A stretch of 12,152 nucleotides of DNA, from NCBI GenBank assembly GCA_036734545.1, contig DAIMYJ010000089.1:1-12152 (forward strand), written 5' to 3'. Shown in pieces: positions 6,035 through 12,152 of this stretch; positions within the stretch are counted from its first letter, which is position 1, and every line of letters starts with the position of its first letter. Source of the stretch: UBA7236 sp036734545. GTDB lineage: Bacteria; Bacteroidota; Bacteroidia; Chitinophagales; BACL12. The notes beneath the pieces are model-generated. The model was not told the DNA's origin. It searched no databases and saw only the letters and a list, made by a program, of their open reading frames with translations. The translations under genes were made by a program, and so were the position numbers.

Positions 6035-6736
6035 TTAGAGTATAGAGAACTTCCCATACATCTCATACCGCAGTTTTATCTTCTGAAATCCGATGTCGCT
6101 GATCACGGAACCGGTGCTGAAGCTGAGGTTTGAGCGGTAGTTACTGAGTTCGTATTGGGAATATGAGTCCATGGGTCGCACATCCGAATTGATCTCTGTG
6201 ATCACGATGGGTTTGCCGATCTGCTGGCCGATGGCACTCAGGAGATAGGAAGCTTTATCATGCGTGGCTTTCATGGCATTGATCTTTACCTCCTTGCGGT
6301 ATTGCTCGATCTTGGAGTGGCTCGTCTTCGAGATATAGGCGTTCTCGGCATCGATCTCTACCAGCTTGGTGTAGACCTTGCTCACCATTTCGGCGGTGTG
6401 CACCAATACCACATATTGCTTGGTGGCCAAAGCATCCTCTTTCTTCCATTTGTAAGCACCGAAGTCGGAGATGGCATCACTCAAACTGATGTCGGTCGAT
6501 GGGATATTCAGTGCTTTCATGCCGTTGATGAATTTCTCCTCCTGCTGTGCCATGGTCACCTTGGTGCGGCCGTCATAGCGCTCCTGCAGGGTAACCACAA
6601 TATAGATCTCGTCGGGAACGATCTCCATCTCGGCACTGCCGGTCACTTCGATATACGGTGGTTCAGGAGTAGGAATGGATTGAGCAAAGGCAGGCACGGT
6701 CAGCAGGCAGGCAAACAGGAACATGAGTGTACGCAT
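6035..6736 (-). CDS. Periplasmic SIMPL (DUF541) domain protein
   Basis: This 233-residue protein has a signal peptide (MRTLMFLFACLLTVPAFAQ, cleavage near residue 19). The mature part opens with PYIEVTGSAEMEIVPDEIYI (27-46), the hallmark N-terminal strand of the SIMPL/DUF541 family. It continues with a helical stretch containing KINAMKATHDKASYLLSAIG (151-170), then GKPIVITE (174-181), the other conserved block. SIMPL proteins are periplasmic or outer-membrane-associated and oligomerise; reported roles vary (signalling, stress, membrane protection), so no exact role is assigned. The gene stands alone: it converges with atpC and diverges from the propeller protein. The ATG at 6736 gives an arginine-containing n-region; the next Met (residue 5) would leave none. 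No clear promoter was found in 6737-6932. Confidence 0.85.
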   Translation of the reverse strand: MRTLMFLFACLLTVPAFAQSIPTPEPPYIEVTGSAEMEIVPDEIYIVVTLQERYDGRTKVTMAQQEEKFINGMKALNIPSTDISLSDAISDFGAYKWKKEDALATKQYVVLVHTAEMVSKVYTKLVEIDAENAYISKTSHSKIEQYRKEVKINAMKATHDKASYLLSAIGQQIGKPIVITEINSDVRPMDSYSQYELSNYRSNLSFSTGSVISDIGFQKIKLRYEMYGKFSIL

Positions 6737-6932
6737 CGCAGTAGAGTTTAGTAAAAGAGTATGAACGCATAACCCGGCAGATTATTGCTATTGACCATCG
6801 AAATGTGCTTCTAATCGCTTCATAATCAGTTGTATAGGCCTGGTTTCGGCCCGTCAAATGCTAAAGTCTGGCCATATTTTCCATCGTTTGGGCCTTTCGG
6901 CCGCCTGACCTTTGGATCAAACAACAACAATC

Positions 6933-8579
6933 ATGAGATCAATGAACATTCTTTTAGCGGCGGCGGTACTGGTAGTATCGGCTGCTGCAAACGCCCAAAC
7001 GGCAATTTGGACCAAGGGCTTTGCCACCACTACGTGTGAGAACATGATCACCGATGAGGCGGGAAATACCTATGTGACCAGTTATTACAGCGGTGTGCCG
7101 CTGGAGATCGACGGCACGCAGATCGAACCCGAAAATGAAACCAGCAGCTGGCTCTCCAAATTTTCTGCTGCCGGCGAGTTGCAATGGCTGGTGAACATCA
7201 CGGCAACCGACTTTGTGGTGACCACGGATGTGCAGCTCGATGCCGATGGCAATGTGGTGATCTGCGGTGTTGCTTACGGCGAGATCAATTTCGGGGCCAT
7301 GACATTTGGTGACCCTGCCGATATCAATGCGCGGGGATTCATTGCGGTATTTGATCCCAACGGCACCTGCGTGCGCACCGGCGGAACCAATGGTGAGGCC
7401 TATGTCGCATTTACGGAGATCGAACCTACGGATGCCGGTGATTATTTTGTGAGCGGCCAGGCGGAAGGCGAGTTTTATTTCGGTGTTGAACTCGTGCCAT
7501 CTTATGGTGGCCAGGATGCCATCTACGGTAAGTTCGATGCAGACCTCGACCCGAAATGGATGTACTCCATCGGCGATGTCGGCGACGATGCAGCCACAAC
7601 CCTCATACTGGATTCAGATGGAAACTTATTTATTGCCGGCTATCACGAAGGATCATTCCTTTTTGATGCCACGTTCTTTTTTCTCAGCTATGGAGGTTCT
7701 GAATTGTTCCTCGTGAAGGCGCAGAACGATGGCGACCTGGTTTGGGTGCGCACACTCGGCAGCAGCGAAGAAGAAGCGCAATACTGGATGTCGGTAGAAA
7801 CGGATGCCGAAAATAATGTTTACCTGAGCGGGAATATGATGTTGGAAATGTACCACGGCGGAGGGCTGACAGATTCGTATGGTTCCGTAGATCCGTTTGT
7901 TACGGCTTATGATGCCGACGGATTCTTTAAATGGTTCACCCATGGAGGCAGCGTGGATTATGATATTTCCATGGGCATGATCAAAGGCAAGGATGACAAC
8001 CTGTTCATCTTTGGATATTTTACCGGCACGGCCGAAATAGATGGTTTGATCCTGAATGCCGTTACAGGCTATGACGGTTACTTTGCTGAATTCGGATTGG
8101 ATGGTAATGCACAGTGGGTATGGCAAACCAATGGCGATGCAGAAGAATACGTGACCATCATGAGCGTTGACCCCTGGCATAATGTGATCGCCGCAGGCTA
8201 TTCAACAGGGAATATCACCGTTGGCGGTATGGAGGTGGATACACCCGAGGGTGTCGACTTCAGCGTATGGCTGGCCAAATTGCTGACCCCTGACAGCGAG
8301 CCGGAAACGGCAGTGGAAGATATCGTTGCTGAGAACACACTTGCCGTATATCCAAACCCGGCTGATACAGAGATAAAATTCACCACCACAGCACCCTCTT
8401 CGTCACTGCGATCACTGGAGATCACCGATCTGCAGGGCAGGTTGATCAGAACGATCGACTTTGAGGCGATTGGTCAGGCGATACCGGTGAGTGATCTGCT
8501 GCCCGGTTGTTATATATTGACACCTGTGTATGCAAATAGCCTGCGCGGAAAGGCGGTGCAGTTTGTTGTTGTTCATTGA
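6933..8579 (+). CDS. Secreted repeat protein, probable seven-bladed beta-propeller with T9SS tail
   Basis: From the ATG at 6933 the protein has 548 residues (an ATG at 6942 is the alternative; the upstream TTG at 6912 is unlikely). It has a signal peptide, MRSMNILLAAAVLVVSAAANAQ (1-22). Seven related motifs of the form D-x-x-G-N-hhhh-G-hh-x-G begin near residues 41, 103, 167, 227, 291, 353 and 414, a spacing of 60-64. This resembles SBBP-type beta-propeller repeats, and seven copies suit one closed propeller. A linker (about 452-470) leads to a T9SS type A sorting domain starting AVYPNPADTEIKF (471-483), with LEITDLQGRLIR (495-506) and LLPGCYILTPV (522-532). The protein should be exported by Sec, moved across the outer membrane by T9SS, and displayed or released. 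Its ligand is unknown. GACCTTTG at 6907-6914 is a weak -7 candidate. Confidence 0.85.
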   Translation: MRSMNILLAAAVLVVSAAANAQTAIWTKGFATTTCENMITDEAGNTYVTSYYSGVPLEIDGTQIEPENETSSWLSKFSAAGELQWLVNITATDFVVTTDVQLDADGNVVICGVAYGEINFGAMTFGDPADINARGFIAVFDPNGTCVRTGGTNGEAYVAFTEIEPTDAGDYFVSGQAEGEFYFGVELVPSYGGQDAIYGKFDADLDPKWMYSIGDVGDDAATTLILDSDGNLFIAGYHEGSFLFDATFFFLSYGGSELFLVKAQNDGDLVWVRTLGSSEEEAQYWMSVETDAENNVYLSGNMMLEMYHGGGLTDSYGSVDPFVTAYDADGFFKWFTHGGSVDYDISMGMIKGKDDNLFIFGYFTGTAEIDGLILNAVTGYDGYFAEFGLDGNAQWVWQTNGDAEEYVTIMSVDPWHNVIAAGYSTGNITVGGMEVDTPEGVDFSVWLAKLLTPDSEPETAVEDIVAENTLAVYPNPADTEIKFTTTAPSSSLRSLEITDLQGRLIRTIDFEAIGQAIPVSDLLPGCYILTPVYANSLRGKAVQFVVVH

Positions 8580-8598
8580 TCACCGCATCTATGCGTCG

Positions 8599-8624
8599 TG
8601 CCGCGGCTGTTTACGGCCGCGGCA
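8599..8624. terminator. GC-rich hairpin between convergent genes, possible bidirectional terminator
   Basis: TGCCGCGGC (8599-8607) and GCCGCGGCA (8616-8624) form a perfect 9-base stem with an 8-base loop. It sits midway between the propeller gene stop (8579) and the DUF4249 gene stop (8636). No T-run follows on either side, so intrinsic termination would be weak; each arm also contains the palindrome GCCGCGGC. Confidence 0.5.
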
Positions 8625-8635
8625 GGGTGCTTGGA

Positions 8636-9604
8636 TCAAAGCAGTATGGTAGATATCTTTTCAGTGAACCCAGCAAAGATGCCAAAGCCGTTCTCTATAT
8701 TGGAGAATACGACCACCGGCGTGCTGAAGGGATTATCTCCGTTGACATCCTGCGCACGTGAGGTGGTGTAATACTGATAATACTCCTCCGAAACGTGTTT
8801 AAGGCTGATCAGATATTTCGGATCTGTCGTAAAGGTGGTATCGATCGCATATACAAGGACCGTAATGGTATGCAACTCACCATCAAATGTGATATCAGAA
8901 AAGATCACTTCATAGCAATAGGTTATGCGCTCTGCTGATTCATCAGTGCCGATCACATTATAATCCTCAAGGGCAAAGGACGGCTCGTCGGAAGAAAAAC
9001 AGGCACTCGTGCTGCCGAATACATCATCGTATTGCACGTTGAACATATACCGGTCTTTGCCTGCAGGGTCTTCAAAACTTACCTTGATCTCATAATAAGG
9101 GACAACAGTGTCGATAATAATGACATTACCCAGTGAGTCGTAAGCACTGTAACTGAGCGGTTCCAGTATCGTATCGCTGATATAACACGCAGTGATGGGC
9201 ACCTCAGTAGGTATAACGGTGCTCGTGGTCACGGTAGTGCGTCCTTCTGCTTCAGCCGTGAGACTGATCACATCACCGGGTGCTGCCAGAATACTCGCGG
9301 CATCCAAAATATACACGCCTGAACCTGTATGCTCGAAAGTGCCTGCTATGTCGTTATTGCGATACAGGGTGATGATGGCATCTTCAACAACCACATCCTC
9401 AAACCCGATTGCCAGCGGATCCTGACTCAGGGTGACACGCAGATCGGCATCCGTACCGGGCTGAATGAAGCCGTTCACAACGAGTCGGTTCTCCTGTGTG
9501 TCGATGTCGAAATACACGGTTTGCTGACATCCCGTGAACACCCAGCCGCTCGCGAACAAAAGGCCGGCAATAAGGATGGGATTATATTTTTTTCTTAACT
9601 GCAT
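8636..9604 (-). CDS. DUF4249 lipoprotein, partner of the TonB-dependent receptor
   Basis: From the ATG at 9604 the product has 322 residues and starts with a lipoprotein signal: MQLRKKYNPILIAGLLFASG, then WVFTGC with lipid-carrying Cys26 (phenylalanine at -3 is slightly unusual). The segment after the cysteine, VYFDIDTQENRLVVNGFIQPG (30-50), matches the opening of DUF4249 proteins. Beta-rich sequence follows, including DAIITLYRN (75-83), typical of an immunoglobulin-like fold, then a C-terminal half with aromatic-rich segments. These proteins are regularly encoded next to TonB-dependent receptors with a carboxypeptidase-like N-terminal domain and probably sit on the outer membrane. Only one base separates this start from the receptor stop (TGATATG), indicating coupled translation; the ATG at 9622 would overlap the receptor gene and lengthen the n-region. 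The substrate is unknown. Confidence 0.85.
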   Translation of the reverse strand: MQLRKKYNPILIAGLLFASGWVFTGCQQTVYFDIDTQENRLVVNGFIQPGTDADLRVTLSQDPLAIGFEDVVVEDAIITLYRNNDIAGTFEHTGSGVYILDAASILAAPGDVISLTAEAEGRTTVTTSTVIPTEVPITACYISDTILEPLSYSAYDSLGNVIIIDTVVPYYEIKVSFEDPAGKDRYMFNVQYDDVFGSTSACFSSDEPSFALEDYNVIGTDESAERITYCYEVIFSDITFDGELHTITVLVYAIDTTFTTDPKYLISLKHVSEEYYQYYTTSRAQDVNGDNPFSTPVVVFSNIENGFGIFAGFTEKISTILL

Positions 9605-9605
9605 A

Positions 9606-11948
9606 TCAGAATTTGAATTCATAGGAGATGTTTGGAATGATCGGGAATAAACTCACCTGCACATATTGATTCGTGTTTGTCCGGTAATCGTATTCCAGAT
9701 ATATGAAATACGGATTCAGACGACTGTAGGCATTATAGGCACCAATGTTCCAGGTGCGCGACCAGTGTTTTTTCTCTTTGTGAAATGCCACATTCAGGTC
9801 GAGTCGGTGATACGCCATCATGCGATAGCCGTTGCGGCCCTCATAGGCATAGAGCGGTTCACCAAACTGTCCCTCATATTTGGCCACCGGCAGGGTGATG
9901 GGCTGTCCGGAAGTATACACCCACGTGCCGGAAAATTCTATGCGGTCGTTGAGTTTGTAAATACACGCCACCTCAAAGTCATGCCTGCGGTCGTATTTAT
10001 AGGGAAAGGTCTCTCCGAGGTTGATGGTGGGGAACCGGCGGTTACTCCAGGATAACGTATAGCCAACCCATCCGCTCAACTGTCCATATTTTTTCTGAAC
10101 AAAGAATTCTGCGCCGTAAGCCCATCCTTCACCAGACTCCACCTTTTCTTCCCAGCCTTCCAAACCGTCAACCAGATAATTCGCTCCATCCAGATACTCA
10201 ATGATGTCGTTCATCTTTTTATAATATCCTTCCACACTTACTTCGTATTCCTTTTTAAAGGAATAGGCTACGCCAATTGCCGGTTGCCATGCTCGCTGCG
10301 GCGGCACACTGTCAGTGGCCGGCACCCACAGGTCGGTAGGCAATCCGATACCGGAGTTGGTGAGGAGGTGAATATACTGTGTCATGGTGCTGAACGACGC
10401 CTTCAGCGAAAGATCAGGTGATAACAAATACCGGGCGCTGATGCGCGGTTGAATGCCGTAATAAAATGATTCACCCACGAAGAAGCCGGAAAGGTGCAAC
10501 CCGTAATTCACTTTCAGCAGATCCGTTATTTCGTGGTCATTTTCGGCATACAGGTCTACTTCTGTCGCATAGATATTGGAAGCACCTACCGATATCGGCG
10601 GTATCTCAAAATCCGGATCATCGCTTTCAAATTCTGATGCACCCGGTCTGAACGTGTGATAGGTGATGCCGGCTCCGTATTTAATATAATGTTTAGGTGA
10701 GGGGATATAGTCGAAATCATATTTCAGACTCCAGTCTGAGATCCCGGAATAATATTGAAAGCCAAAGTAGGTGTCGGGCAGTGTTTCCTGCTCATCCTTG
10801 AAATTGCTGAATATACTAAAGGTGTAATCCGTGAAGGTGGCAGTCAGGTTACTGAAGGTCTTCTGACTGAACATATGGTTCCAGCGGGCAACGGCTGTGG
10901 CATTACCCCAGGCTATTCCGCTTTCTTCCGTGCGATAGGTGTCTTCATCGTATTGATAATCATTGTTGAAGTATGCACGATCGCGCCCGAAATATCCGCT
11001 TACATACAATCTGTCCTTATCGGAGAATTTATGATTCACTTTGGCATTGAGATCGTAGAAATAATAACCCTGTGTGCTGTTCCCATCATTTTGTGATTGC
11101 ATGATGGGCCTGGTGATCAGGTCTATGTATGTGCGCCGGCCGGAAACAATGAATGCCGTTTTATCTTTTACGATAGGACCTTCGAGTGTCAGTCGCGAAG
11201 CGATAAGTCCTATGCTGCCTTCGCCGTGATACGATTGCATGTTGCCTTCCTTCATACGGATGTCGACCACACTGGATAAGCGCCCGCCATAACGCGCCGG
11301 GAATCCGCCTTTGATGAGCGTTACTTTATTGATGGCATCCGAATTGAATACGCTGAAAAAACCGAAGAGGTGTGAAGCATTGTATACCGGCACGCCATCG
11401 AGTAATATCAAATTCTGATCCGGTGAACCGCCACGCACGAACAAACCGCTCGTGCCTTCAGAACCGCCTGAAACACCGGGCAGCAGTTGCAGCGTTTTTA
11501 ATACATCCACTTCACCCAGGAACGCCGGCAGGGATTTGATCTGTTCGATCGGTATCTCCATGGTGCTCATCTGTGTGCGCTCCTGGATCTGCTCTCCACT
11601 CTTATCCGCTTCCACTACGATCTCTTCCAGCTCGGCCGATGACTGCAGTTTGAAATGATAGGTGGTGTCGCGTAGAAGAGTAAAGGTGTGCAGCTGATTG
11701 GCATAACCGATGTAGGAGGCCTGCAGCGTAACCTCACCGCCGGGAACGGTCAGACTGAAAAAACCATATTCGTTGGTAATGGTGCCTGCAAAATTCCGCT
11801 TGTCAATAATGGTAGCTCCGATCATCTGCTCTCCGCTCGCCGCATCGGTAACGTAACCGCTGACAGTGAATACCTGCGACTGCACCTGCAAAAATGATCC
11901 CATACCCGCAAGCCATAACGCGAGTTGTAGTAAATGCCTGTTTTTCAC
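9606..11948 (-). CDS. TonB-dependent outer-membrane receptor with carboxypeptidase-like N-terminal domain
   Basis: This 780-residue importer draws energy from the inner-membrane TonB complex. It begins with a signal peptide (1 to about 25, cleavage around VQSQ). Next is a carboxypeptidase-D regulatory-like domain (about 27-105) with VSGYVTDAASGEQMIGATI and TNEYGFFSLTVPGG. A candidate TonB-box-like stretch, LEEIVVEA (107-114), precedes the plug domain (about 130-235), which has LQLLPGVSGG, FVRGGSPDQNLILLDGVPVY (170-189) and the IKGGFPARYGGRLSSVVDIRM segment. The remainder is the beta-barrel, ending YEFKF with a terminal phenylalanine. It is shorter than SusC-type receptors (about 1000 residues), and the partner is DUF4249, not SusD. 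The start is a GTG at 11948-11946: no ATG exists upstream before a stop, and the next Met (residue 16) would destroy the signal peptide. The substrate cannot be told. Confidence 0.92.
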   Translation of the reverse strand: MKNRHLLQLALWLAGMGSFLQVQSQVFTVSGYVTDAASGEQMIGATIIDKRNFAGTITNEYGFFSLTVPGGEVTLQASYIGYANQLHTFTLLRDTTYHFKLQSSAELEEIVVEADKSGEQIQERTQMSTMEIPIEQIKSLPAFLGEVDVLKTLQLLPGVSGGSEGTSGLFVRGGSPDQNLILLDGVPVYNASHLFGFFSVFNSDAINKVTLIKGGFPARYGGRLSSVVDIRMKEGNMQSYHGEGSIGLIASRLTLEGPIVKDKTAFIVSGRRTYIDLITRPIMQSQNDGNSTQGYYFYDLNAKVNHKFSDKDRLYVSGYFGRDRAYFNNDYQYDEDTYRTEESGIAWGNATAVARWNHMFSQKTFSNLTATFTDYTFSIFSNFKDEQETLPDTYFGFQYYSGISDWSLKYDFDYIPSPKHYIKYGAGITYHTFRPGASEFESDDPDFEIPPISVGASNIYATEVDLYAENDHEITDLLKVNYGLHLSGFFVGESFYYGIQPRISARYLLSPDLSLKASFSTMTQYIHLLTNSGIGLPTDLWVPATDSVPPQRAWQPAIGVAYSFKKEYEVSVEGYYKKMNDIIEYLDGANYLVDGLEGWEEKVESGEGWAYGAEFFVQKKYGQLSGWVGYTLSWSNRRFPTINLGETFPYKYDRRHDFEVACIYKLNDRIEFSGTWVYTSGQPITLPVAKYEGQFGEPLYAYEGRNGYRMMAYHRLDLNVAFHKEKKHWSRTWNIGAYNAYSRLNPYFIYLEYDYRTNTNQYVQVSLFPIIPNISYEFKF

Positions 11949-11953
11949 GGGGA

Positions 11954-11961
11954 CAAAATTA
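11954..11961 (-). promoter_or_regulatory. Candidate -7 element for the receptor-DUF4249 operon
   Basis: On the minus strand TAATTTTG exactly fits TAnnTTTG, only 5 bases before the GTG start. If real, transcription would begin at or next to the start codon. No TTTG is found at the usual -33 distance, so it may be a chance match. Confidence 0.35.
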
Positions 11962-12049
11962 GCGGACTTACGTGTTAAAGACTGTTATTGTGTATGCCTG
12001 CATTATCATAATAAAGACAGCTTCGTGATCTCTATGGCTATTGGGAGTG

Positions 12050-12091
12050 AGTCGTGAGTCGTCAATCGTGAGTCGTCAGTCGTCAGTCGTG
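12050..12091. repeat. Heptamer tandem array (six units)
   Basis: Six contiguous 7-base units: AGTCGTG, AGTCGTC, AATCGTG, AGTCGTC, AGTCGTC, AGTCGTG. The fourth base is C throughout, while it is A in the array at 2371 and mostly G (minus-strand reading) in the arrays at 2441, 5624 and 12118. It lies upstream of the TonB receptor gene, about 100 bases from its start. Confidence 0.8.
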
Positions 12092-12117
12092 AATATCCCT
12101 ACTTTGACCAGTAGCCT

Positions 12118-12152
12118 CCACTCACCACTCACCATTCACCATTCACCATTCA
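12118..12152. repeat. Heptamer tandem array, opposite orientation, cut by the window end
   Basis: One CACCACT and three CACCATT units (12123-12150), with partial units at both ends, in the inverse orientation to the array at 12050. The array runs to the last base and probably continues. With the 12050 array it makes an inverted pair about 30 bases apart, the same arrangement as at 2371/2441. Confidence 0.8.

Noticed and set aside
6891..6904. GGCC-TTTC-GGCC hairpin upstream of the propeller gene as a terminator
   Set aside because: The stem is only 4 bases and lies between divergent genes, where no transcript needs to end.
7653..8180. 175-codon open frame antisense to the propeller protein
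   Set aside because: The plus-strand repeats, signal peptide and sorting tail are clearly coding; the antisense product has no family features.
12050..12152. CRISPR-like repeat array
   Set aside because: Units are 7 bases and contiguous without unique spacers, and no cas genes are present.

Overview
The window looks like ordinary chromosome from a Bacteroidota bacterium; class and genus cannot be fixed from the sequence. The evidence is two proteins ending in type IX secretion (T9SS) sorting domains, a TonB-dependent receptor with an N-terminal carboxypeptidase-like domain paired with a DUF4249 lipoprotein, an atpD-atpC pair detached from other ATP synthase genes, start codons without Shine-Dalgarno sequences, and a TTTG / TAnnTTTG promoter before atpD.

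Layout from left to right. 1-408 (+) is the 3' end of a T9SS-secreted protein. 409-749 has no intact gene but holds a signal-peptide-like remnant broken by a stop. 750-2272 (-) is an mlaE-mlaF ABC-transporter pair joined by a 4-base start/stop overlap, with no mlaD in view. 2273-2465 is a spacer with two inverted heptamer-repeat arrays. 2466-3614 (-) is an Omp85/BamA-type outer-membrane barrel. 3615-4101 is a divergent intergenic region with a very GC-rich core and the atpD promoter. 4102-5900 (+) is atpD-atpC, closed by a strong intrinsic terminator and followed by a REP-like double hairpin. 6035-6736 (-) is a periplasmic SIMPL/DUF541 protein. 6933-8579 (+) is a secreted protein with seven evenly spaced repeats, probably a seven-bladed propeller, and a T9SS tail. 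8636-11948 (-) is a two-gene outer-membrane operon: the TonB-dependent receptor, then the DUF4249 lipoprotein. The right end carries heptamer arrays that run out of the window.

The shared theme is the cell envelope: lipid transport across the periplasm (MlaEF), outer-membrane barrels (Omp85-like and TonB receptor), surface-secreted proteins and energy coupling (F1 beta and epsilon). MlaEF and the Omp85-like barrel lie on the same strand and could be co-transcribed, but the repeat-bearing spacer leaves that open. The receptor and DUF4249 genes are separated by a single base and almost certainly act together.

I found no defence system, CRISPR array, transposase, tRNA or rRNA. The most unusual content is non-coding: a family of 7-bp tandem arrays (consensus about ARTNGTG) at three places, and a REP-like pair of hairpins. 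No clearly new multi-gene system is visible.
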